Positions 50,448-58,373 of a DNA stretch of 64,000 bases are shown piece after piece (position 1 is the first letter of the stretch; the number at the start of each line of letters is the position of its first letter). Both the position numbers and the translations under genes were made by a program. Where the stretch lies: positions 1 to 64,000 of the forward strand of contig CAWJNN010000010.1 of NCBI GenBank assembly GCA_963844115.1, read 5' to 3'. Origin of the DNA: CS4-C045 sp963844115. GTDB lineage: Bacteria > Planctomycetota > Planctomycetia > Pirellulales > UBA7805. Below the pieces are notes generated by a model, which saw only the letters and a program-made list of their open reading frames with translations, was not told the origin of the DNA and searched no databases.

Positions 50448-50724
50448 CCTGGTCGGCTCGATGAATTCGTAACCGAAGTCACTAAGCTCTGGCTCCACCA
50501 ACTGCGACGTCGCAGCCAAAAGGGTCGAGCAGCGTGGCCGTGGGAACGAATGCATCGGCTGGTTGATTGCTATCTACCACAGCCGAAGATCCTCCATCCG
50601 TATCCGAAAGATCGATTTCGCGCCCGACTAGCGGCAAGAGCGTATGAGGTAGTACTTCGCGTACGGATCCGTGCGGGGGGCGGCTGGCGACAGCCGTCCC
50701 TACCGCGAGCCCCGCGCAGCGCCG
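50448..50724 (+). mobile_element. Group II intron tail with reverse transcriptase C-terminus
   Basis: The frame through 50460-50640 reads EVTKLWLHQLRRRSQKGRA, WERMHRLVDCYLPQPKILHP and YPKDRFRARLA, the typical last residues of a group II intron maturase/RT. It is followed by GCGTATGAGGTAGTACTTCG, CGTACGGATCCGTGCGGGGG and GCGACAGCCGTCCCTACCGCGA, which resemble the end of the intron RNA (domains IV-VI). The RT catalytic domain is missing, so the intron is dead. It lies just before the LRR gene's stop. Confidence 0.7.
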
Positions 50725-50752
50725 ACCCGCGCAGCGCCCCCTTTTCCGTCCA

Positions 50753-51730
50753 TCACTTATGCACATTGACCCGCGTATTTGGGAGCTTCTCCTTCAAGTT
50801 GGCGATTGCTTCGTTGGAGGCTTTAACGCGGCCGACGTGTAGCTCCTTGAGGTTCTTGAGTTGACCAATATGTTTCAATCCGGCGTCGCTGATATTGGAG
50901 CCGTAGAATCGCAAAAAAGCCAAATTCTTCATGGCATGCAGATGTCGAAGTGACGAATCTGTAAGTAATCTTCCACTCACACTGAATCGATAAAGATCGT
51001 CAAGCTCCGACAAATGAGAGAGTCCCTTATCGGTCACGTTACGCGTCATCTTGAGATTCAATGTTCTTAGGGCGGCCATTTGTCCGACATGTAACAGGGC
51101 ATCATCTCCGATGTTCGTATAACTCAAATTAAGTTCCTCAAGGTTTGAGAATCTTGTCAGAGATGCAAGATCCGCATCGTTTCCAGATGACCGTCCTTGG
51201 CAATTGAGAACACGCAGACCAATATGAACATGTTCATATCCCGAACCAGTGATGTTTGGACATGATATTAGTTCTAGATGTTTGAGTTGAGAAAGATTGC
51301 GCAAGTGCCGTAATCCAGCGTCCGAAATCTTGCTACCTCGCAGTTTCAAGCGTTCTAACTTTTTCAGGTTCGTTAGAAAAGCCAATCCCTCATCTGTTAG
51401 CGGGCTTGCCTTGATTTCTAAAATGCGCAGGTTAAACAATTGTCCAAGGAAAACCGAATTCTTGTCATTAATACTCTGGCCTTCTTCGATGGATAACTCA
51501 CGGGCATTGCGAATTTTTGACAAGAGCCGTAGCTCACTATTGGAAATTGACCGCTCGTGAAATGTTATCGCTAACCCTTCGGGATCATCGATCAGTTGGG
51601 TAACGGTCACGCCTGTCGGCTTTGAGGGCGGCGTGCAATGACCTACTTCTGTAAATTGGATGGGGAGGAGCGACAGGCCTACAATTACTGCTACGATCGG
51701 ACGTCGACTCCTGTACATTTGTGATAACAT
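50753..51730 (-). CDS. Exported leucine-rich repeat protein
   Basis: A hydrophobic N-terminus (PIVAVIVGLSLLPIQF) predicts export. It is followed by about nine LRR units of 24-26 residues such as LKKLERLKLRGSKISDAGLR, FSNLEELNLSYTNIGDDALL and LKNLKELHVGRVKASNEAI. The 325-residue protein is of the type common in planctomycetes. Ligands are unknown. It sits inside the mobile island between the intron tail and the RAYT, and its stop is about 30 bp from the intron remnant. Confidence 0.8.
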   Translation of the reverse strand: MLSQMYRSRRPIVAVIVGLSLLPIQFTEVGHCTPPSKPTGVTVTQLIDDPEGLAITFHERSISNSELRLLSKIRNARELSIEEGQSINDKNSVFLGQLFNLRILEIKASPLTDEGLAFLTNLKKLERLKLRGSKISDAGLRHLRNLSQLKHLELISCPNITGSGYEHVHIGLRVLNCQGRSSGNDADLASLTRFSNLEELNLSYTNIGDDALLHVGQMAALRTLNLKMTRNVTDKGLSHLSELDDLYRFSVSGRLLTDSSLRHLHAMKNLAFLRFYGSNISDAGLKHIGQLKNLKELHVGRVKASNEAIANLKEKLPNTRVNVHK

Positions 51731-52000
51731 AACGGCGTACCCAGTTGAAAATTCCGCACCTGGAAATCACGACTCCCGCGATCAATTTGCGCGAGCAATT
51801 TGGTGGTGTTCCGCGATGGCGTTAGATTGATTGGTGTGTTTACAGCAACGAATCGAAAAGACAACTAAGTTTGGGGTGCCTTGATCTATTCGACGTGTTA
51901 ACCAGCTGCCCGTAAGAAGTTTGCACTGTTGCAATTTACAGAAAAATTCGAATTGCCCTACCACAGACGAAACAGAAATATGCCTTCGCCGTCGTTAGAG

Positions 52001-52076
52001 GAGCACTCTGGGGTCAGGCCGGAGGAGCACTCTGGGGTCAGGAGCACTCTGGGGTCAGGAGCACTCTGGGGTCAGG
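52001..52076 (+). repeat. Four tandem GAGCACTCTGGGGTCAGG units
   Basis: Units begin at 52001, 52025, 52042 and 52059. The last three are head to tail and share one base. They lead directly into the RAYT left terminal repeat, and GGGGTCAGG is also the outer end of that repeat. Confidence 0.9.
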
Positions 52077-53108
52077 CCGTGATTAGTGATTAGTGAGTGT
52101 TCGTTCAATCCGTTTGATGGTCCGCGCCAGCTTGGGCGATGGTGATTCGATCCGCTGCAAGGCGCGGCTCACGCTGGTGTGACTCTTGTATCCCAAAGCG
52201 GCTGCGACTTGAGTTGCTGAATATCCAAAACGGCGGCGGGCTATCGAGGCGGCAACCGCACGCCCCGCGGTCTCGCTCCGGCGGCCTGCGCACCAGGCGA
52301 TGCGGTCCTCGTGCATTGCATCGGCCACGACGTCCAAAATGACTTCAAGTTGCGGCCGCGGCCGCAACTGCTTCAATGCGGGGATATCTTGATCTTCCGG
52401 GCGATCCGCCAGCAGCTTCCCAATCCGCTTAATGAATTGACTCGATCCGACAATAAGTCCCTGTGCGGCCTCGGCCCAGGGCACCGGCGGCGGGTCGCGC
52501 ATTCCATCCCGGACGAACTGGCGGTAACGCTTGCGGGCCTCTCTGCGGCTACGGCAAAACTCACGCAGCACCGAGTCATAGGTCATCCACGACAAAGTGC
52601 GGTCGTTCCGATGATATCCCGGATAGCTGCTCCAGCGGTGAGCTTCCGGCCGGTCGACCATCTTCGCCCGGACCGGGTTGAGGTGAAGGTAGCGGCTCAA
52701 CTCGCAGAAGTAACCTTCATCTTCCACCAGCTGCCCCTTGAACCGCCCCTGAAACAGGTGACCCGCGCGCCGGTGCCGTCGATTGAAATAGCTCGTATAA
52801 CTGCCGTTAAAGTGTTGCATCCCGGTCGACAAATTGGCACGAGGAGTTCCGACAAAGAGGTGATGATGGTTGTCCATCAGCACAAAAGCGTGCAGCTGCC
52901 AATCGTACGTCTCCACCGTCCGCTGGAGCCACTCCAGCCACCGCTGGCGATCGCGGTCGTCCGAGACGATATCTCGCCGCTCGATCCCGCGGGACATCAC
53001 ATGATACAGGGCCCCTTCGTACTCCACTCGCAATGGTCTGGCCATGGCCCAAGCGTAACCTGGCTCTGGCCGGTACGCAAGACTAATCACTAATCACGGC
53101 CTGACCCC
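52068..53108 (-). mobile_element. RAYT element with perfect 26-bp inverted ends
   Basis: The left end 52068-52093 and the right end 53083-53108 are perfect inverse copies of a 26-bp sequence containing GGGGTCAGGCCGTGATTAG. The 1041-bp unit contains one gene. The gene's last codons and stop (ACT AAT CAC TAA) lie within the left repeat. The ends also occur singly at 49890, 50398, 53338 and 53448. Confidence 0.85.
52083..53045 (-). CDS. REP-associated tyrosine transposase (Y1 TnpA_REP)
   Basis: This 320-residue protein starts at the ATG 53045 (MARPLRVEYEGALYHVMSRG). The HUH motif is MDNHHHLFV. The catalytic tyrosine region is ELSRYLHLNPVRAKM. A long C-terminal extension has a DnaA/HTH-like segment (YSATQVAAALGYKSHTSVSR). 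RAYTs are single-stranded DNA transposases that act on the REP repeats around them. The HUH and Tyr are intact and the frame is not broken, so it may be active. An upstream GTG at 53090 in the repeat is possible but lacks family similarity. Confidence 0.9.
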   Translation of the reverse strand: MARPLRVEYEGALYHVMSRGIERRDIVSDDRDRQRWLEWLQRTVETYDWQLHAFVLMDNHHHLFVGTPRANLSTGMQHFNGSYTSYFNRRHRRAGHLFQGRFKGQLVEDEGYFCELSRYLHLNPVRAKMVDRPEAHRWSSYPGYHRNDRTLSWMTYDSVLREFCRSRREARKRYRQFVRDGMRDPPPVPWAEAAQGLIVGSSQFIKRIGKLLADRPEDQDIPALKQLRPRPQLEVILDVVADAMHEDRIAWCAGRRSETAGRAVAASIARRRFGYSATQVAAALGYKSHTSVSRALQRIESPSPKLARTIKRIERTLTNH

Positions 53109-53230
53109 AGATCTGCCTTCTGATCACTGGCCATGGCCCTAGATCCAGCGATCTGATAACCGGACGTCTTCAGTCCAGCACGGCAATGATCTGACCATCG
53201 CTAGTGATCACGGCCTGCACACGAGATCTG

Positions 53231-53482
53231 CGCCGCTCGATCCGCGGGTACATCACCTGAACAGGGCCCCTTCGTACTCCACTCGCAATGGTCTGGCCAT
53301 GGCCCAAGCGTAACCTGGCTCTGGCCGGTACGCAAGACTAATCACTAATCACGGCCTGACCCCAGATCTGCCTAATCACCCCTTGTACTCCGACCGCAAG
53401 GTCTGGCCATGGCCCAAGCGTAACCTGGCTCTGGCCGGTACGCAAGACTAATCACTAATCACGGCCTGACCCCAGATCTGCC
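53231..53482 (-). repeat. Two extra copies of the RAYT 5' end and terminal repeat
   Basis: Copy B (53231-53372) and copy C (53379-53482) repeat the native 5' end of the RAYT gene and its upstream DNA (native 52975-53117). Both have CAATGGTCTGGCC- or CAAGGTCTGGCC-type starts, GTAACCTGGCTCTGGCCGGT, and the full 26-bp repeat (53338-53363 and 53448-53473). Copy B is about 140 bp, C about 104 bp. Neither has the gene body. Confidence 0.85.
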
Positions 53483-53535
53483 CTTGACCCCAGATCTGCC
53501 TGTTGACCCCAGATCTGCCTGACCCCAGATCTGCC
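53483..53535 (+). repeat. Tandem TGACCCCAGATCTGCC units
   Basis: Three head-to-tail units of TGACCCCAGATCTGCC follow copy C, which itself ends with another one. This is the right-hand counterpart of the GGGGTCAGG array at the left. Only the core TGACCCC is shared. Confidence 0.85.
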
Positions 53536-53804
53536 GCACAACGGTATTGGGGCTAGGGCGGAGGGAAGGGGGAATGAATCGCCGTTTCAATCCCAAAATA
53601 TCGTTAACTAGAAGCCCTTGGAATGGTATCAAAATTTTTCACGCTTCTACACCCTATTGTTGTCGACGCCTTCGGACTTTTGTTCTTCGTGACCCTAAAT
53701 CCCGAATTAGGCCGTTCCACGCCCGCGTCGAAGCATACTGGCGTAACCATTGTCCTACTTGAACGGTGATCGACGGGACAATACCCGTCACAATTCCCGT
53801 CTCG

Positions 53805-53869
53805 ATGCATGAACTTGCCTGTACCGACGGATGACGGTGCCCGCAATGCCTGCCGGCTTGCCCCATTGA
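53805..53869 (+). repeat. Dispersed repeat, right copy
   Basis: This matches 48287-48351 (35 bp with two differences at its end, looser before). It lies 270 bp beyond the last RAYT-related unit. Confidence 0.75.
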
Positions 53870-53897
53870 AACCGTGGCGGGGGCCTGTAGGGCGGGC

Positions 53898-53937
53898 GTG
53901 CCACAGTGCCACAGTGCCACAGTGCCACAGTGCCACC
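53898..53937. repeat. 8-bp tandem repeat GTGCCACA
   Basis: About five head-to-tail copies of GTGCCACA precede the floA stop by 18 bp. Confidence 0.95.
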
Positions 53938-53954
53938 GCGGCGGAAGATGCGGG

Positions 53955-55031
53955 CTATTGATTCGAGGTCGTACGGGCGCCGGTGCCAGCGATCGACCTC
54001 CGCATGTCGGTATCTGCCTGGATGTTGCGCAGCTGATAATAGTCCATTATGCCTAATGCCCCGGATCGGAATGCCTCGGCCATCGCCTTGGGTATTTCCG
54101 CCTCTGCCTCGACCAGCTTGGCGCGGCTTTCCTCGATCGACGCCATTTGTTCCTGCTCGCGAGCGACTTCCATCGCTCGTTTTCCTTCGGCCCGCGCGCG
54201 GGCGACTCGCAGGTCGGCCTCGGCCTGGTCCGCCTGAAGACGCGCGCCGATGTTGGAACCCACGTCGATATCCGCAATATCAATCGACACAATTTCGTAG
54301 GCGGTCTGTGCATCTAGCCGTCGTGCGAGCACAGCCTTGGAGATACGGTCGGGGTTTTCCAAAACCAGCTTGTGAGAATCCGAGGATCCGATCGCGCTGA
54401 CGATACCTTCACCCACCCGTGCGACGATCGTCTCTTCCGTGGCACCACCAATCAAGCGTTCGAGGTTCGCGCGGACGGTGACTCGCGCTTTGACCTTGAG
54501 CTGAATTCCGTCACGCGCGACGGCGTCCAGCGACGCCTTGCCCGATTCGGCAGCGGGACAGTCGATCACTTTCGGGTAGACACTCGTCTGTACCGCCTCC
54601 AACACATTACGTCCTGCCAGGTCAATTGCCGTGGCGTGTTTAAAACTGAGATCGATAATCTTCGCCTTGTGCGCGGCGATGCATGCTCGAACGACCAGCG
54701 GCACGTTGCCACCGGCCAGGTAATGAGCCTCCAAGGCGCGACTGGTAATTCCCGTGCTGTCATCCAGGCCAGCTTGTACCGCCATGATCTTGGAACGAAT
54801 AATGACGGTCGGATTTACCTTACGAAAGGTCATACCCAACAAGTCGAAGATCCCAATCTTCGCGCGCGTCGTGACCGCTTGAATCCACAGCCGGAAATAT
54901 CGAGCAAAGATCGCGAAGACGAGCAGAAAGACAAAAATCGCAATGATGCTGGCCACGATCACGAACATCGTACTGCGATCGTTCTGAGCCAACAGCGCGG
55001 GAAGCGAATCAATGCGGAACATAAAAGGCAC
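53955..55031 (-). CDS. floA: Flotillin-like protein FloA
   Basis: The 358-residue protein has one N-terminal membrane hairpin segment (MFVIVASIIAIFVFLLVFAI), then ITSRALEAHYLAGGNVPLVV, KVKARVTVRANLERLIGGAT and EIVSIDIADIDVGSNIGA, the signature of FloA (UPF0365). Its coiled coil, rich in A/E/K, runs from about residue 240. It organises membrane microdomains, usually with NfeD proteins. Two nfeD genes lie upstream on the same strand, 163 bp and more away. Confidence 0.92.
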   Translation of the reverse strand: MPFMFRIDSLPALLAQNDRSTMFVIVASIIAIFVFLLVFAIFARYFRLWIQAVTTRAKIGIFDLLGMTFRKVNPTVIIRSKIMAVQAGLDDSTGITSRALEAHYLAGGNVPLVVRACIAAHKAKIIDLSFKHATAIDLAGRNVLEAVQTSVYPKVIDCPAAESGKASLDAVARDGIQLKVKARVTVRANLERLIGGATEETIVARVGEGIVSAIGSSDSHKLVLENPDRISKAVLARRLDAQTAYEIVSIDIADIDVGSNIGARLQADQAEADLRVARARAEGKRAMEVAREQEQMASIEESRAKLVEAEAEIPKAMAEAFRSGALGIMDYYQLRNIQADTDMRRSIAGTGARTTSNQ

Positions 55032-55193
55032 CTCTGGGGGTCAGAACCCGCCGGCGAACTGGAAGTTCCCCGACACGTGGGCGTGCCTTTCTTTTACCCT
55101 GCACGGCGACCATGTCAAGGTAGCGGACATGAAGATCGCAGGCCGTGACGGTAAGGGCAGCATCGACCGACCGATGGGCCGCGTAAAACGCGT

Positions 55194-55769
55194 TCAGCGC
55201 GTATCGTCGAAGGGATCGCCCGTCACGCTGTCGATTGGCCGCGAAAGCACATCGTCTGTCGTGTCAGATTCCGATGGACGCGGACGCTTTCGGACCACCA
55301 GGCGATTGTTGCGGATTTTAACCACCTGGACCGATTCGCCTTCTTCGATCGAGCCCGATTCGCAGACGGCGTCCAGCGTCTGATTTTCGATTCGAACGGC
55401 GCCGCCGGGTAGCATCGCCGAACGCGCGATTCCCCACTTACCGACCAGTTCCTGTAGACGGTGTCTCGGGTCGTCTTTTGAAATCACGTCGTCTTCGGTG
55501 GGCACGCCTAACAGCAGCATTCGCCCAACAGGCGTATTGGGCAACCACTTCAGCGCCAACACAAAGGCTGACGGCATCCCTATCAACGCGACGGCGGCGA
55601 ATATCAATCCAGTGCCCGTACCGCCGGAATTAAAGGCAATAAAAATAGAACCAAGAACCGCCGCGATGGAAAGGAACGTGAGGATACCTCCGGACGGAAC
55701 GAAGATTTCGAGCATGATGATGCACAGCCCGAGAACCATCAGAATTATTGCCCAAACGATGGGAGACAT
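55194..55769 (-). CDS. Short NfeD-family membrane protein
   Basis: Starting at 55769 (MSPIVWAIILMVLGLCIIML), the 191-residue protein has three hydrophobic helices and a C-terminal OB-fold NfeD domain (LVGKWGIARSAMLPGGAVRI, VVKIRNNRLVVRKR). It lacks the protease domain. It is the partner usually found between or next to floA and a long NfeD. Confidence 0.85.
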   Translation of the reverse strand: MSPIVWAIILMVLGLCIIMLEIFVPSGGILTFLSIAAVLGSIFIAFNSGGTGTGLIFAAVALIGMPSAFVLALKWLPNTPVGRMLLLGVPTEDDVISKDDPRHRLQELVGKWGIARSAMLPGGAVRIENQTLDAVCESGSIEEGESVQVVKIRNNRLVVRKRPRPSESDTTDDVLSRPIDSVTGDPFDDTR

Positions 55770-55921
55770 AGTCGCTGGCCTGACATCAAAACACGGGAGA
55801 ATCGTCCACTTCAGAATTATAGGTTCTTCTGCCGCTTCCGGGTACAAACTCGCCGTTCCCCCGAAAAACCTGCGTCTGCCGCATGGCCAGCATCCGGCTT
55901 CCGGCGGTGGACGCTCGACGG

Positions 55922-58180
55922 CTAATCTAGCGACCGCACGATGACGCGGTTTCCGTGAACCTCAACGACCTCGATCTCGGCACCAACTGCGATCAGATCG
56001 CCCTCCGAAATCACATCGATCAGCTCGTCGTTTAAAACCGCCTTCCCCGAAGGGGTCAATTGCGTGGAGGTCACACCGCGCTGACCGACCAGGTGTCGAT
56101 AGTCCGCCATCTGTTCACGTTCGGTGATCTGCTGGTACAGGTCACCTTCCGGCGGTGCCAGCATGATCTGATTCAAGAGTGGTGCGCTGGGCAAGTAACG
56201 GCGCATGAACATCGCGCATCCAACCACTCCCACCAGGCCACCGCCCACGATCAGCAGCGAATCCCGAAGTTGACGCGTCTCGGCTGACGAGGTCGGCAAC
56301 ACAAACGTCTGGCTGGCCAAGACCAACGAAGTCAACATCAACACGCCGCCACCCAAGCCAAAGATACCGAAGCCGGGAATAATAAAGACCTCCATCACCA
56401 GACAGGCAACTCCGACCAGGAACAGCACAATTTCCAAAGCGCCCGCCGTTCCTTCCAGAAAATTCGACCAGAAGAACAGCGTGAAGGCGACCGTCGCGAC
56501 AAACCCGCCGACGCCAATGCCCGGCATTTGCACTTCAGCGTAAACGGCTGTCATTCCGATCACGATCAACAGCATCGCGAGCCCAGGTGACGCCAGCGCG
56601 CGTACTAGTTCGTCCGCCCAACCCGGCTCGGCCATCGTCGGGTTATCCTCAAGTCCGTACTCCTGCTTGAAACCTTCGAAACTGTCGACGACGTTCAACA
56701 CAAGCCCCAGCTGCTCGGCCTCATTTCCGTCGACTTGCAGGTACTCGCCGACATCGCTGATCGTCTCTTCTTTCTGCCAGTCGTCGCGGTCCTCCAGTTG
56801 GGCCAGTTCCTCGACGGTAAAGAACTCCGTCAGGCCGTTTTTCAAGTTCTTGTAACGGTTCACCACCACGTCGTCCTGCACCATCGCCCTTAGCAGTGAC
56901 GGGCTGCGCAACTTGCGCGGAGCGATTTCGTCTTCAATTGCAGCGATCAAGTCCAAACGCTCTTCATCGGTGATTCCCTTGACGCCACCTCCCAATGTCG
57001 CGTCGGAGTGCATTATCACGTCGTCGCAGGCGAGCGCCACCAGCGCGGCGGTACCGGTTGCCTCGCGGGGGATGTAGGCAGCCGTCAACACTTTTTCGTT
57101 ATCCAGATTACTGAGAAAAGCCGTCAATCTCGCCGCGGACGCAACGTCGCCGCCAGGCGAATCGATCCACAGACACAAGAAGTTCACGCCGTTGTCAATC
57201 GCTTCGCTCATCATCCGTAGCCGCGTCTCGGCAACTTTTGCATTCAGGGGCCGATTGAGCATAATCATCTGTGCTTTCAACTTTTCGTCGCGTATGCTCA
57301 CGACCTTCAGGGCATTCCGCGGCAGCCCCAGATGTTGTGCCACCTGGCCCCGATCGCTGGCGAGAAATTCGGCAACACCAAATTCGCGCGCCTGTCGACC
57401 GGTCAATATGCCCGGTTCATCCTTCGCAAAGACAACGCGCGTCCGTTCGTTGTCGATGGTCTTCGTCTCACGCAACGATTCTAACTCGCTGGCGAAAACC
57501 AGTTGCGATCCATCTTCCGTTTCAACCCGCAACACCTCGCGCGACGGATCCAGCATTCCCAGCGCGATCGGGACAGGCACCGTCCGTCGACTGCTGGCTA
57601 TTTGTCGATAGCCACTGATCATGGTCTCGTCAATCGGATGGTCCTCATCCTGACCGGCGCTGGCGTCCCCGAATTCGACGTCTTCCGCCATCACGATTTG
57701 CTCGCACGCCGCGACAACCAGCGCGGCATGGCCCTTGATGGACCGCGGTAGGTAGGCCACGGTCTTCACTTGCTTCAGCTGAGGGCTGATCAGAAACCGG
57801 GCCAACTTCAGGGCGTCTTCAAATTCGCTGCCGCGACCGTACTGCGTCTGGCCGGGCGTAAACTCCAATATCAGTACGGGCCGTCGGCCGTCGACCTTAA
57901 ACTGGTCCGACGATCGCCACTGCGAGAGCGCACGCCGAATCTGATGGATGACGCGGCGGTCAACATTTCCAGTAATCGGAACGGCGACCTTGACGATTTG
58001 TCCTTGCGCCACGGGAGATCCGGCTGGCCTGGCGGCGGCCTGCTCCGGCAATTCGGCCGCTTCGTCGGTCTTCGCGGCCGGTTCAGTATCTTGCCCAAGC
58101 GCCGGCGAAGGAATCACCGGAGTCACCTCGCAAAAAATTGCACATGAAATTGCGCAGATCGCAAGCAGATGTTTCAGCAT
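55922..58180 (-). CDS. Long NfeD with two degenerate ClpP-like domains
   Basis: A signal peptide (MLKHLLAICAISCAIFCEVT) leads a protein of 752 residues. The first ClpP/SppA-like domain has LILEFTPG and YLPRSIKGHAAL (residues 144-154). The second has LWIDSPGGDVASAARL and AYIPREATGTAALVALACDD (367-386). The position where active NfeD proteases have Ser (ASAG) is K in the first and T in the second copy, so protease activity is doubtful. Four to five helices and a final OB domain follow (VGQRGVTSTQLTPSGKAVLN). The start at 58180 is preferred over 58234. It is likely to work with floA. Confidence 0.85.
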   Translation of the reverse strand: MLKHLLAICAISCAIFCEVTPVIPSPALGQDTEPAAKTDEAAELPEQAAARPAGSPVAQGQIVKVAVPITGNVDRRVIHQIRRALSQWRSSDQFKVDGRRPVLILEFTPGQTQYGRGSEFEDALKLARFLISPQLKQVKTVAYLPRSIKGHAALVVAACEQIVMAEDVEFGDASAGQDEDHPIDETMISGYRQIASSRRTVPVPIALGMLDPSREVLRVETEDGSQLVFASELESLRETKTIDNERTRVVFAKDEPGILTGRQAREFGVAEFLASDRGQVAQHLGLPRNALKVVSIRDEKLKAQMIMLNRPLNAKVAETRLRMMSEAIDNGVNFLCLWIDSPGGDVASAARLTAFLSNLDNEKVLTAAYIPREATGTAALVALACDDVIMHSDATLGGGVKGITDEERLDLIAAIEDEIAPRKLRSPSLLRAMVQDDVVVNRYKNLKNGLTEFFTVEELAQLEDRDDWQKEETISDVGEYLQVDGNEAEQLGLVLNVVDSFEGFKQEYGLEDNPTMAEPGWADELVRALASPGLAMLLIVIGMTAVYAEVQMPGIGVGGFVATVAFTLFFWSNFLEGTAGALEIVLFLVGVACLVMEVFIIPGFGIFGLGGGVLMLTSLVLASQTFVLPTSSAETRQLRDSLLIVGGGLVGVVGCAMFMRRYLPSAPLLNQIMLAPPEGDLYQQITEREQMADYRHLVGQRGVTSTQLTPSGKAVLNDELIDVISEGDLIAVGAEIEVVEVHGNRVIVRSLD

Positions 58181-58373
58181 GCGAGGAAGCCACCAATGGT
58201 GGTGGTACGTCAATCTGGGAAATTGCAACATCATTCAGAACGCGCCTGTCTAAATCTACTGGCCAACGAGCGGATTTTATCGCGGGGCAATCTGCGCAGT
58301 CAATTATAGCGCAGCAGCGGTGTAGGGGAGCTAGATAAGCGTAAAATGCAACCCGCTTTGCGCAAATGGCAAT

